Shown one piece after another: positions 10,430-22,993 of a stretch of DNA of 64,000 bases; within the stretch, counting starts at the first letter, position 1, and each line of letters begins with the position of its first letter. Under the pieces are notes generated by a model. The model ran no database searches, was not told the origin of the DNA, and saw nothing but the letters and a program-made list of their open reading frames with translations. Source of the stretch: Melampsora larici-populina 98AG31 (lineage: Eukaryota; Basidiomycota; Pucciniomycetes; Pucciniales; Melampsoraceae); contig NW_006768800.1 in assembly GCF_000204055.1 (NCBI RefSeq), positions 619,967 to 683,966 on the forward strand, given 5' to 3'. The translations under genes and the position numbers were made by a program.

Positions 10430-13400
10430 AATCACATCGCACACACCGAATGTAGATTCCAGAAGGCTTCGTGTTTGCCAATCCGATCAAGCTGGAAAAC
10501 GCATACACCATGGACGCAATCTGAAATTCGCAAGTCATCAGTAAGCCGAATCCGTTGGGAAAGCTTGGACTGTCATTGGATCATTATGCACACCACGAAA
10601 CCTCTGGTAGACAGTGGACATAAATTTTCTAGGTTAAGTTGGAACCTGGATGAAAAGATTGGTGTAGAGGAACTTGAGCTCTTCTTGAGCTGGTAAGGGA
10701 GGATTCTTGGAATGCAATTTGTCTTCTGGTACCGCATCTCAGCTATACCATTATCCTTTTTGATGTATAGAGTGATTTGAAAGAAAATGACGCAAACATT
10801 GTGTCAATTTACCCGGTTTCAAAGCAGTTTCACAAGTTCTTCTAGCCATCTGCTCTGATGATGATAACGTTAGTATGACTGAAAAATGAGTGAAGCGTGC
10901 GCATGATGCTTATCCCCTTGATTTGTCTCAAAGTATACAATATGAGTAAGCCAAAGCTAATGAGACTTATGAAGTGATGATTTAGCGGTACAATCTTTGA
11001 GGGAGTGAAGCTTCGTAACAATCATATTGGGAATTGTCTCAAGCCAACAAAAACATAAAAGAGATCTGGGCCTACGATATATGCGATGGGTTTTAGTATC
11101 ATAGACGTTCCTATCTCGACTTCTGCTGGCTTAAAGAGCCTAAACATCTTACAAATTTTGAATGCCAAGAAGATGGACTTTTCTAATGTTCAACTTCTCA
11201 CTTTTATTTGTACCCTTTCCCTCACTCATGAGAATCTGATGGCTTGTGTCATGTCAATCAGATGAGGTCAAATATCCTGGAGAAAATCGGACGATCACAA
11301 CTTGTTTCTTTTTGATAATTCCTTTGCCCTTGAACTATCCGACTCTCTTATTGATCATGACCGATTTACTCTCATCTTAATCCACGTTTAATGAAGTGAT
11401 ATTGGTTCATTTCATCCATTTCTTTATTGATTTTTCTCGACCCTTTAACCCTTTCTCGTTCTAATCATCAAATCATTAGGTACTTTCACTGCACTACCAG
11501 CCAAAATCCTTCGGGTTCTCGATGTCTGAAAACTTCTCGGAGTGGATTCCTCCGAGCCAATTTATCTGAGGTTCTTATAGCGATGAGTTACGTTTGCTCA
11601 GGTCCCACCTTCGACCAACATCTCAGAACACCTCTGATCAACGTCCCGCTCTCGGAAATGTTTCCTGCGAGACTCCGAGGTTTTGAATGAAAATACCCCG
11701 GATTTTGGTCATCCAAGAAATTTTTCTTGCAGCCTCAGCCTCAGGTGCTGATTTTTACTCTTCTTGACCATATCTGACGGAAGATTTATAGAGAAGTTCG
11801 ACCCTAGGATCCAAAATAATTAGAAACAAGTGCCTTTATTGATGATACTGATCATGAGTTTGTTTTGTGTACCTCTAAAAAACTTGCACATCGATTGTTG
11901 CCAACTCGGTCCCGAATTTGAATCTTATGTTGGTCATGAATATAGATAGGAATCCACCAAGTTTAAAAAACTGAATCGGACGGGAAACGGAAGGATATAA
12001 GAAAAACACTTTTTACATACTCTGACTGAAAATTATAAAGTCATCCATCCCATCGTGTTGATTGTTTCCGGAAATAAAACCTCCTGATTTGATAAATATC
12101 AAGATTTCGAAATTCACGATTCTCCGCTTTTTGGATTCTCCGCTCTCCGCTCTCCGCTCTTCTCTTCCTCCGTCCTCCGTCCTCCGTCTCCTCCTTTCTC
12201 CGTTTCCAGACTGCAGTTTACTTCCCATATGATTTTGATTTCTGAAACTCAATTTAAACTTTTTTTTTTGGTCAATGGTTTTACATAAGTGTACCTACCT
12301 ACATACATAAATTGACCGTTTCTTTAAACGTATCATCATCTTAATTGTATGCATCGGCAGTTCTTATCGATCATCGCTCGGTCGGTTAAAGAAGGCGAGC
12401 CAAAGTTTTTTTTTCTCTGCTTCCAAGACACATCGAGTATGGGAAAACTTAATACCAAATGTGAAGTTTTTGGAAAGGATTCAATGATTGAAACCGATCA
12501 TAAGAACATGGACATAGATGATCAAGTGTTGATTTTTTGTCATTATGGATTGTACACAAGGAAAGTGATGAAATCCGGTAGAATTTCTTGAAATTAGGGA
12601 TGGAGAATCCATTGAAATTACACCAAGAAAGAGAGGAGCTTACACACACGTTTTGAAGTGGTTAGATCTATGTACCATTGTTGTTGTTTTTTTTCCATTT
12701 TTTTTTTTTGTTGTGTATGTTTGTTAGTCTTCAGATCGGAATAAAGTTAATTATCATCTTTCTCCTGAGTTCAGATTGAGTTGTGTAAAGTACTGGTACA
12801 TACGAAGGTTTTCTACAAGATTGATGGTAGAAAAGATTATTACTTTAACTTTACTTTACACTTTAGAATTGAATTTGAGAAGAGGTTTCAGAAGATAAGA
12901 AAGAGTATATGTTTTAAGAATGGAATGGATTTAGGTAGCATCCATTGGCTTTGTGAATGATATTTAAACTCAGTCAAAATAAGAAAGTTTTGATTATAAA
13001 AAGTTGAATGATTTAATCCAAGATGGTAAGGATGAGAGGATTTGATGATTTGTAAATTATAAGTATATGATTCTTACGTACAATCCACTTGATTTCTTAT
13101 CTTGATCATTTCACCTTGTTTGATTTCTCACCTTCATCTACTTACTACTTTTACCAATCTCATCATCCTTTCAGTTTGATCTGTTCTGTTTGATTCGCTT
13201 AGACTTGATCAGGCTCATCTCAGAACTTGCTTAACCTTTGGTATACAATCATCAAGCAAGATAAAGAGGGATTTGATTTGAATCGTAATCAGTTGATGGT
13301 GTATTCTTTTAACTTTAAAACTGTCTCTTCTTTCAAGTTGAAATTCTACTGATCATCAACTTCAAGCTGAGGTACATAGTCTTCTTTTACCAACTGCTTA

Positions 13401-13817
13401 CCAGAATTAGTTTGAGTAGATCTTGTTTAAATTTGAGGATCGAATTGTTAAGCTATCAATCAATCAATCAATTCTTATTAGAGATAGATACATAAACAGT
13501 TGAAGATTAGTTGATGAACGTTTGAAGATCTTGAAGATTAGATATACAAAATCAACCGATGATTTGAAGTGCTTGACCGTTAACTTGACTTCTTTCCTCC
13601 TAAATTCACTTTCACTCTCAATCAATCAATTCTTCTTCCTTACTCTTCTTCGTTTACCTTCTCATCTCTCTTTACCTACTCATCAATCAATCAATCAATC
13701 AATCAATACCTCAAGTTAACTCTACTTAGACTAACTTACTAATACTTATATCTTATATATACTTGATCATCTCTCATTACAACTTGAATACTATCATCAT
13801 TCTCATTCCTTTGATAC
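10430..13817. other. Long intergenic region, no supported gene
   Basis: 3.4 kb with only short ORFs, none with a recognisable domain. It holds a pyrimidine microsatellite at about 12120-12206 (TCTCCGCTC / CGTCCTC units) and CAAT/TCAA repeats near 13460 and 13680. The last several hundred bases, rich in CT and AAT, are the probable promoter and 5' leader of the MGA2-like gene. Confidence 0.6.
12120..12206. repeat. Pyrimidine-rich microsatellite
   Basis: Imperfect runs of TCTCCGC and CGTCCTC units on the plus strand. Simple-sequence DNA in the intergenic region. Confidence 0.8.
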
Positions 13818-16800
13818 ATGGCATCATCCACTTCATCTGGTTCATCAACTCCAATTCAACTGGAGTTTAGTCACTTGGTGTTTGAAGAGGAATGCGCGTA
13901 AGTCCCTTCATGCTTCTTACCATCACATTTTATCAAGTGGTAGTCATGATCATCAATCAATCGATCTTGATCTGAAACTTGATCGAGGCTAAAGATTAAG
14001 AAAATTGGTATTGACTTTTGATTTTCTTCATTTCTCGAAAATAAAAATGAAAAATTGTTGCATACACACCAAATCCAAATTACCACTTATATCCAAACCA
14101 AACCATCGAAATGGAATTGTAGACCAGCTACTACTGATCATCAATCTTCATTCTCAAACTCAACTTCAAATCAACTGTTTTCTAACTTCAATGAGTCTAA
14201 CATCAATAATCTTTCAAACTTTCAAACAAGATCAATAGAACCTCAACAACAACAACTTTTACAACAATTACCTCATCTTATATCCCCTATCGAACAATAC
14301 CATCAACACTCTCTTCATCATCATCAACCGATCGAAGGTCTCATTCAAAGACCTCAGGATCATCATCTCAGTCCAACTTTTGACTATCTCTTTTCAAATC
14401 GATTTGAATCAATTCTCAACGATCAATTTCCAAAACAACTCTTCAGCAATGATCATCAAATTGAAAACATCAGTAGTAACCTAATACCCACATCCGATCT
14501 ATCAACATCAGCGTCAACGTCATCTCATGAGTCATTCTATCCATACCTAAATACGCATCAAAGTCACCAACACAACAATACTATCGAATCTCATGATCAT
14601 GTCAACGTATCAGAACCACCTCCATCACAACAGCAATACTCTCTTGCAAACTCATTCGCACCTCTCACATTCTCAAGTCCAAAAACACCGATCACTTCTA
14701 TACCTTTCTCAAACTCCTCTGATCAAGCTTTGGTACTCTCAAAAACTCCCGATCAACACGATCTTCACCATCAAAACATAATCCATTCCCATCAAAATCC
14801 GAATCAAAACCACAACCTCAGTCAATTTGATCCTTTGCTACCTGCCACCTCTGAATTATCACAACCAAATCCAATACAATTTGACAATAAGAATCATTCA
14901 CATCAATCTAATGTACCAGCCGCAGATTCAAATTCCCACGAGCCTAATCCCAACAAGAAGAACTCGAAAAATGCTTCATCTGCATCTTCTTCGTCCTCTT
15001 ATAATTCTTACACCATTCCACCACCATGTGAAATCGAATCTCTCATTCCATTTGTCCGACGTCTACCATCTTGTCTTGCTCCTAACTCTTCCTCGCCTCC
15101 TTTCGATCTCGAGGATCAAAACATTTCACTTCTGATTCTTGGATTACCAGATCAGGGTGCCAAGACAAGAGTGGAAACTCAAATCAAACTTACCTTGGTT
15201 CTAGTAGTCGGTCAACCACCTCCAAGAGCACCGGATGGTAACTTATCGCTTGATGTTCAAAACACTCAAAACCAACAGCTCGCGAGGATCTCGAATTGGT
15301 CTCATGTCAAATTGCCTGCTTATTCAGCTATCAAACGCAAGAGTAAAAAATTACTCAAGACTGGTCAGTTTTCTATTTCAACCCTTTTTCTTTCTTCTAC
15401 ATCAAGCGTACATGGCATCAACTCTTGATTCTCCCTTTAGGTATTCCTGCCCAAGAAACGCTTTTCTTGGAATTCAGCGTGACTCGTGCTACTGAGCCGC
15501 ATACCGAGATATTATGTTGCCCGAATTGTCAAATTCGTGAGGTTAGTATATCTATACATCTTCATAGCATTCGCACTGAACACATCTTCTGATCCCACTT
15601 TCTCATCCCTCAACTCTTTAAAATTTTTAATTCGTAGCAAAAACGCACGCAACGTAAGCGTGATGCGCGTGTGCGACCTGCCCAAGAGATTGAAAGTGAC
15701 GAAGCCGAGGCGGAGGGTCCAGATGATGAAGCCAAGAAGATTGTCGTATTCAATTGTGGTCAATACCTGGATTTCAACACTGGTCAACTTACCTTACCGA
15801 CTCGAATTACCTGTTATTGTCGTCACCATCGTGAAAAGAAAGGCTTTTGGTATGTCATATCTCTTGTTCCCCCTTTTTTACTCTTAACTAACTTCTTTTG
15901 TTTTTGGTAGTGTCAAAATCACATTGCGCGATCATCTTGATCGAATCGTGGCTGAATCTATCACACCACCTATCATGATCACCGATGATCATAAGGCAGT
16001 TGCAGCTGCTGCTAAAGCTAAATCTGGCTCCGATCTTGAAACGTCCCAACCTCGTCAACGTCAGATTCGTAAACTGCCTAGCCTTTCTGCCACGAAGTCG
16101 ACTGGTAAACGTCTCAAGAAGAAGACGTCTGATCCTTTCGCATCTCTTCCTCATACTCTCGATCTCGATCAAGCGGAATCACCTTGGTCAAATTTACCTG
16201 ATTTTCGTCTTGCGCCTGATGGCTCCCTGCTTGACCTACCTGCCAAGGGAACGAACTCAAAACGAAAAGCAACCCATGACATAGTCAATCAACGTACCCC
16301 TAGTGGTCGGCTGATGACCTCGAATCCTATTGCCACGCGTGCTCCCATCGTCTCTCATCATAATAACTCTACCCAATTTGAGAATATGCCGTTGCCTATC
16401 AATCCGATGTTGACTGACCCAAGTGTCACCCGCCCTTTATATACTAACGCTAACCTTGGTCTACATCCGGTTTCGAATGGCGATGACCGAATCGTTGATG
16501 ACTCATCTGAGTCATGCTCGTTCCTCATCTCGCCTTCCCAAACTTCAAGCTATCAATGCCAGCCGCATCTTCAGGCGCCAAGTCGTGTTTCCAATCTATC
16601 TCGCCGACGCTCGTTGCTCAAACTACCGCAAGTACATCGTGATACCAAACTCCAGGAGCCGAGTTCGCTTACAGAACATATCGATCGTAGTCTGTCTCAA
16701 CCAACTCGTTCACTCAATGAAACTCAGCATCAATCTGCACTTACCGCGGCTCTCAAGTCGCTCATGCCACCGGGATTTGAGGACAAGCGCCTTTCGGGTC

Positions 16801-18916
16801 CGACGGACTTTGCTCTGTTTTCCTCCTGCAATAACAGTAATACCGACCTCACAGCCTCTTCGAGTTCTTCACCTGATCGGATGTTTGCAAGATCATTCGA
16901 ATCTCGAACTAACACTCCGCCTCCTTCCAGATCGTCAGGGACAAGTCCAGGTCCATCATCTGGACCAACTCCTCTGTGTCGCTCCGGTAGGAATAGTCCG
17001 ATCAACATGACAATCCCATCCCATTCGATGTCATTTGATTCAGCATCTCTCAAGGCGCCTGTGCTCAACACAATAGATCAGTCTCGTGAAACAAGTTACC
17101 CAAGCAACAACACCCAGCCCGGCCAACTTCCTGCCCCCAGCCCCTCTATTCATTCGCCAATAGGGATGCTAGGTAACGTGTTGAGCCATTGGAATGGACT
17201 TTCCACTTTTTTTCCCACTAGCGCGTCTACTCAACCACATCAATCCCAGCTGAGCCAGGCAACTCAACGCTCATCTTCCAACGAGATCAATCAGACTCGG
17301 AATAACATCAATCCAATCCTCAGTCAACCTGATATCACATCTCTGGACTCTAATATCTCTTCGGATTTACCAAGGCCAAAGATTCAAAAGCTTGTACCCA
17401 ATGAAGGACCATTACATGGTGGGATCGAAATCACTATTCTTGGATCTGGGTTCGAGCGTGATCAAGCAGTTGAATTTGGCTCAACCATCATCCAAACTCA
17501 ATATTGGTCTTCTGATACCTTGATCTGTATTCTACCACCTGGTACTCAAGCTGGACCCGTTTCAGTCAAGGCTTTGGGGGAAGAGAGGCACAGAGAATCC
17601 GGTGGAGAAAGAGGAGATCAGGTTTTATTTCGGTATGTTGAGGATACCAATATGGAGTTAATGGAATTAGCATTAGAGATTATTGGGATGAAGATGTCTC
17701 AAGAGATGAAGGAGAATGCAAAGAAAGAAGAAGACGTGTTACTCAAGTTACTCAAGGATGGACGGGATCAAACCAAAGAGAGGATCAAGATGGATGAAAG
17801 GAATCGATCGGGACAAAACTTATTACATTTAGCAGTTTGGTTGAAGATGAAAGGATTAGTTGAATTCTTGGTTTCTGATCCTGAGTATCGAAAGAAGTTG
17901 GTGGAAGCTAGAGATCTCAATGGGTGTACTCCATTACATTTTGCTGCTTGGAGATCGGTTGGAAAAGAGATTGTCAAAGTTTTGTTGGAAGCTGGGTCTA
18001 GAACTTATGTGAGAGCAGGTGGGATGGAGGATATGACTGGATTGGAGATCTTGAAGAAAAAAGGCACCGTGGTTGAAGGTTTGAAGAAAGAAAAGAATGA
18101 AAGGAAAGAAGAAGAGAGTAGTGATGAAGAAGAAGAAGAAGAAGAAGGAACAGTAGAGGAAAAAGTAAAAGAAAGAAGTGAGATTGTTAAACAACAGAGT
18201 ATTGGGGATTGGAAGATGATTGGACCGATCAATGAGGCAGAACTTGAATTAGATTTAATGCAGCATCATCATCAACTTGTGGATCCGGATCGGATCTCTA
18301 ATCTCTCTGGTTCAAAGAAGTTGCGTTGGTTTAAGAGTTTAAGTGGATTGATGTTTATTCAAGCTAGACAGAATGATGAAGATGTATTCTCGCATGTGGT
18401 TGTGAAAACCAGTAGGTTAGGATGGATGGATGATTGGGTAAGTTGGCGTCTTTTGAATTGTACACTAGTAGAGACTCATGGAGTGTTTGATTGGTTTAGA
18501 TCCTTTGGTTCGTTTTGGTGCCTGTGTTGGTTTTCGGATTGGTGGTTGGGATCCAATTTGGTTTGAATCGGATTGGAAAACAGGTTGAGATTGGAATTAA
18601 CTTTTGTTATTGATTGATTGATTGTTTCTTTTAATATAAAGGTGGGAAAAAAGTGGGGAAAGGGAAATGGGTTTTTTAGGTTGAAGAAGAAGTTGAAGGG
18701 GTGGAAGGTTTTGAAGGTTTTGAACAAATTGATGCTTGGTTCTTGATGTTTGGTTTTTTTCTTTTTCTTTTTTCTTTTTCTTTTTTTTTATTTTTGTTTA
18801 AACTCTATCCCCAAAACCTCCCCCCTCCAGAAAAAAAAGTATTAAATAAAAAACTCAAAAAGAAGATGTATGTCAGAGAAAAAAATGAAAGTATATTCAA
18901 GGAAAGAAAAAAGTGA
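13818..18916 (+). CDS. MGA2: SPT23/MGA2-type membrane-tethered transcription factor (IPT/TIG plus ankyrin)
   Basis: Six exons: 13818-13897, 14123-15363, 15441-15541, 15638-15849, 15911-18437, 18680-18916; 1465 codons, phases consistent. The long N-terminal part is Ser/Gln/His-rich. About residues 330-545 form the conserved N-terminal domain of the family (AKTRVETQIKLTL, then Cys-containing ILCCPNCQIRE and ITCYCRHHREKKGFC). An IPT/TIG fold lies near 1035-1122 (VPNEGPLHGGIEITILGSGF), ankyrin repeats near 1175-1255 (GQNLLHLAVWLKMKGLVEFL; GCTPLHFAAW), an acidic stretch follows, and exon 6 gives one Phe/Leu helix of about 20 residues near 1408-1430 with a Lys-rich tail. In yeast such proteins are ER/nuclear-membrane anchored, freed by ubiquitin- and proteasome-dependent processing, and control the OLE1 fatty-acid desaturase and hypoxia genes. 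The last intron (242 bp) is long; without splicing the frame stops at 18566. Confidence 0.9.
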
Positions 18917-19703
18917 AAAAAAATTGATTGATTTGATTGGTTTGATTGATTTGATTGGTTTGATTGGTTTGATTGGTTTGATTGGTTTGATTGGTTTATT
19001 ATTATATGGTATCAGCTGAAACTTGTTGTTTTATGATTGGTTTTCTTGTTTTTCTTGTCTTTTTTGTCCTGTTTTTCTTGTTTTTCTTTTGTCTTGGTTT
19101 TGGTTTTGGTTTTGGTTTTTTTTTTTTGTTTTGGTTTTCAAGTTATAAGAACAATTAATATTTTATATCATTAGTTTTTGGTTTACGTATATACTGGTTT
19201 TGAAGTTTGTTATGAATGTATCAAGAAAATTTTGGTTTTGGTTTTGGTTTTGATTTTAATTTTGGTTTTGATTTTGATTTGATTTGATTTTGATTAGAAA
19301 ATGAAGTTGAGAAAAGAAAATAAGAGTAGAGAAAGAAAACAAGAGTAGAGAATTGTTTTCACCCCATAATCATTGAGGATTTTGAGCTACTTCTTTCATA
19401 TGACAACTTTTGGGTTGTGGTTGCTGGTGTTGGAAATCTTCAATCTGTCATGAGGATCTGAACTCCTGTGCTTTCTAATTCGCCTCATGGTAAGTAGCAG
19501 ATTTCCTACGGTGCAACACATTTAACAATGCTGGTATTGTTTTTTTGATCTCTTTATAGTTCTTCCTAATTGTTTACACATATCAGCTTTTTAAAGGGCA
19601 TGTTTTTTATCCTACGCCTTTGACCTGGGTCCTGAGCTGAGGGTGTCTGAGACTGTGGCTTGTTGTGGGGGGTTAGGGGTTAGGGGTTAGACCCCTAACC
19701 ATG
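18917..19703. other. 3' flank with simple repeats
   Basis: Downstream of the MGA2-like gene. About 18922-18998 is a (TTGATTGGTT)-type minisatellite. 19090-19125 and 19225-19290 are GGTTTT-type runs. Up to 19703 there is no ORF with recognisable content. Confidence 0.7.
19667..19700. repeat. Telomere-like GGGGTTA repeats forming a hairpin
   Basis: Three GGGGTTA units are followed directly by ACCCCTAAC, so the last unit can pair with its complement. It abuts the left target-site duplication of the hAT element. It resembles TTAGGG-type telomere repeats but is too short to be a chromosome end. Confidence 0.7.
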
Positions 19704-19848
19704 TAGGACTGTGACCCGGCCCTGAGAGCTTGTGGCCGGGCTGGGCCCTGGGTAGACCCAAAGCCTCTGGTTATTGGACTTGGGTTGATCAGGTCACGCC
19801 CTGAATCTTAGGACTCAGGGCCAGGCAGGGCTCACCATGTCAATATTT

Positions 19849-20116
19849 GTGTAGCACGTTGATGTGCACACACAGAGAGTTTTGATCTAAATCTCAAAGT
19901 CTTTTGGTCGGATTTAGACTGAGAGTGTTGTTGTGCACCCTTTGTGAATAGTGGTTTATTCATAGGATTTGCGGAATCCTTTGTCATCAGCTGGGGTCAA
20001 CTGATTTTCAATGTCCCAGTTGATAAGGGGAAGATGCACCTGTTGTGGAACCTCTTTGATAGGTCTTTACAGGGTCTAAGGAAAGTCTTTTGTGTGTGCA
20101 CGTCAACATGCTACAC
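19849..20116. mobile_element. 268-bp MITE nested in the hAT element
   Basis: Terminal inverted repeats begin GTGTAGCACGTTGATGTGC on the left and, read on the other strand, GTGTAGCATGTTGACGTGC on the right; about 26 bp with two mismatches. The flanking 8-mers are CAATATTT and AAATATTT, a probable target duplication with one change. No coding capacity. A diverged second copy lies at 35621-35886. Confidence 0.88.
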
Positions 20117-20289
20117 AAATATTTACATGATGGCTAGGCCTAATTTTAAGAGACAAGGGGGGGCATAAATTCTTCATCTTGTCTTTATTTTAGGCAACAA
20201 AATCACTTGACATAAACAAATTGTAAAGAGAAATCACTCAAAGACAAAGAATTTTTTGAAGTTATATAATCCTACTTAGAAAGTCAAGA

Positions 20290-20441
20290 GAAAAATCAAA
20301 TTTACACAACAGAGACTTGTTTTCAAGTGATATAATGAGAACTAAATCAAATTCACGCAACAGAAACTTGTTTTTAAGTAAGATATTGAGGACTAAATCA
20401 AATTCACCCAATAGAAACATTCTTTTAAGTGATATAATCTT
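20290..20441. repeat. Three 51-bp subterminal tandem repeats
   Basis: The motif AAATCAAATT recurs at 20293, 20344 and 20395, with the flanking ACTTGTTTTTAAGT-like sequence conserved. The units are imperfect. Repeats inside a transposon end commonly serve as transposase-binding sites in hAT elements; that role here is inference. Confidence 0.75.
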
Positions 20442-20462
20442 GAGTTGATAAAAATTTCCTAC

Positions 20463-22673
20463 TCATTTGACTCCTAACACCTTATTCCAGGTCTGGAGAC
20501 ACACCTGAGCCTCAAGATTGAGGGGAGTAAATGATGCACAAAGATCACTCATAACTTGTAAGGCATTTGAAAAGGTACTTTTGGATGGAGCACTAGTGGC
20601 AGAAACTGCAAGCATCACAGCTGCCATGCGTGACAGGATAGGCCAATGATGACAATGGGTAATCCAGAAATGGAGAGGATCACATATCTTGTCTTCTTGA
20701 GGCGCAGTGAGATATTCTTTGACCTCATCCTCAACTGGAACAGTCTTGCGGCGCTTGATGAAGTGATGAGGATGATCTGGGTTGATGGCTTCAACTTTGG
20801 GTTTGACCACTTTGATTTCAGGATCAAGGATTGGTCTGAACTTGTCGGCTTCTTCAGTAAAGTATCCAATCAAGTCCTCTTGACCCCAGCCAAGAGATTC
20901 TAGAGTCAAGCCTTTGATGGCGTTGATTTTGAGGCAAGGGTCAAGTATTGTCAAACAACCGTAGACGGACTTGGACTGAGCAGCTTTTTGATACTGCACA
21001 TCCTTGAGTAACATCGGAAGGATCACAACCTTCAATTCCGCGCAGTCAGCGTTGTGCCAGGCCTGTATACAAGACAGAAAGATTAAGTCAGCATTTGATA
21101 CTTGTGAGAATTAAGAAAAATAGAAAGACTGACTGTTTCAAGACGTTCAACCAGCCATTGGTAATCTGGCATCACCTGTGAGAAGGTGGGGTACTTGTGC
21201 CCTTCAAGCAATTTGGTGACAGCAGCAAGTGGAGCAAGGAAGTGAACAATACTTTTCACAAGGTCCCATTCCTCATCCTCAAGTAGGAACTGTTTGAGTG
21301 AAGGATTGCCTTTGCATTGATATTTGATGACTTTTTTAAGTTTGTAAAATCTTTCAAGCAAAGCATGGGTAGATGACCAGCGTGTCGATACTTTGTGGAC
21401 CCATCTGACCTTGCAATCCAACTTCTGACAGCTTGCAATAGCGTTGTCGAGTGCCATCTTGAGCTGGCTGCTATGCTTGACTTCCTTGTGGAAAGCACAA
21501 ATTCAAGTGAGTATGCTAGTGATGCTGGCATTTGGGGTAGGCTCAATAAAAAGGGGAATAGCAGAAGGATTTTGATGAGGTAAGGTGGGATCAAGAGTGT
21601 TCACTGGAGCAGGGGCAGATCGACAATTGAAGACAGATAATCCGGCTTTGGCGATTAGATTAATAACATGAGCTACACAGCCGTGTAGATTTTGAGTGGC
21701 ATCAAAATGCGGAATCATTGTTGAAAGGTGTTGGCCCATAGTCGTGTTATTGGAAGTGTTGTTGGCAGTAATACAATACAGCCAATTGGTAAGTTCATAT
21801 CAGTCCACGATATGCTTCAAGAGTCCTGCAAGATTAGAGCCGGTGTGAGGTTCCTCAATGGGTTTAAGAGCAAGAGTAATACCGTACATCTTGAAGTCGT
21901 CCATGATCCAATGAGCTGTGACGCCAAGCATGGCGACTTTGCTTGGTGCAGTCCAGCCATCACAGGTGATGCTGATGTGACTAAGAGAAGAGAGTAGCTG
22001 GGCAATAGCTGATCGAGCGGATCAAAACTTGTTGACAATCCCGTCATAGATGCAAGTGCTCTTAGATAGAATGGGAAGGGATTGTGCATTGATCGTTGTA
22101 ATCAGTTCTCTAAACTCCTTGGCGTCGACTAGGGAGATTGGAAGTTCTTGGTTCACAACCAATTAGATGAGGGCATCCTTGAGATTGGATTGGTTGAGGC
22201 TTTTGACCTAATGAAAAAAAAAGATTCTGTCAGTGAAAAGTAAAAAAAGGTTGGAAAAACAAAAGTAAGAAAAGAGACAAATTATTAAATGAATGACTTA
22301 CATTGGCAATCTTGCCATTCATGAAGAACACCATCATTGTATGTTGATCAGTATTGATGGGTGGTTCAATGTGATGGCATCTTGACAAGTGCTGGATCAT
22401 GGACTTTGTACTGGTGTGTCAATTGATAGCCATTTGGCGGTTGCAGAGGGCGACTCAAGTGTTGGGGTCTTCTTCATCAGCAACTGTGACACTATCGACA
22501 AATCCTTCTTTTGCAGTACACACATTCTTCAAGACACCTTTGATCAATTGCTGGGTGAAATATTGCCAAACCCACAAGGTGCAACCAGTGGTTGTGGCTT
22601 CAGAAACCACCTCAGAAACGGAATCTGAGGGAGCAATGGAGGTAGTAGACAAGGTAATAGTAGATAACGACAT
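20463..22673 (-). pseudogene. hAT transposase, inactivated by four in-frame stops
   Basis: A degenerate BED-finger-like region lies near 22400-22673 (VWQYFTQQLIKG). An intron of about 95 bp ends near 22208. A single frame then runs to 21134 with family motifs ITCDGWTAPSKVAMLGVTAHW and CVAHVINLIAKAG. A 71-bp intron (21063-21133) leads to the last exon 20463-21062, which carries the C-terminal dimerisation domain (PLHFWITHCHHWPILSRMA, SATSAPSKSTFS). Within the one frame there are stops at 22163-22165 (TAA), 22022-22024, 21800-21802 and 21503-21505 (all TGA). The three TGA codons sit where CGA (Arg) reads well in context, so C-to-T change at CpG is the likely cause. Known role of intact members: cut-and-paste transposition in the nucleus. 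Confidence 0.88.
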
Positions 22674-22993
22674 CGGAAATCCAAGATTGAGAGAGATCAG
22701 AGTTTATTAAATAAGATGACAAAGTCCAATGTTGGGCAGCTGGGGTATCACAGTATATTGAAACTTAAAAGTTAAAATAAGGTTGAATATTGGGAATTGG
22801 ATATCCTGAGAAAGCTTCTTTTTTGAGAAGATATATGGACAGCAGCCCTGCGGGCCGGGCCGCCAGGATGCCCGCGGGTCTTTTGTATATCTCATCATGT
22901 TAGGTTTAAAGAGACCAGGGCGCGAACTGTCTGCCTCAAATATATTGTTAAGCAGACCAGGTTGGGCAGGGTTGGGATCTGGTCACAGCCCTA

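Larger units (their letters stand above)
19704..22993 (-). mobile_element. hAT DNA transposon with exact 8-bp target duplication
   Basis: 3290 bp. The left end TAGGACTGTGACC and the right end GGTCACAGCCCTA are inverted repeats, 12 of 13 matching. The 8-bp sequence TAACCATG stands directly outside both ends (19696-19703 and 22994-23001), which is the hAT signature. GC-rich hairpin-forming stretches lie just inside both ends. The transposase on the minus strand fits the superfamily but is broken. A MITE is nested near the left end, and three 51-bp repeats lie between it and the transposase. Since the ends and target duplication are intact, the copy might still be moved by an active relative. 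Confidence 0.95.

Noticed and set aside
18005..18232. Ser/Phe-rich minus-strand ORFs
   Set aside because: They mirror the acidic Glu/Lys codons of the MGA2-like exon 5.
18476..18727. Minus-strand Phe/Asn-rich ORF
   Set aside because: Comes from the T/A-rich intron and last exon of the MGA2-like gene.
19667..19700. Chromosome end
   Set aside because: Only three GGGGTTA units followed by their complement and then ordinary sequence; not a telomere.
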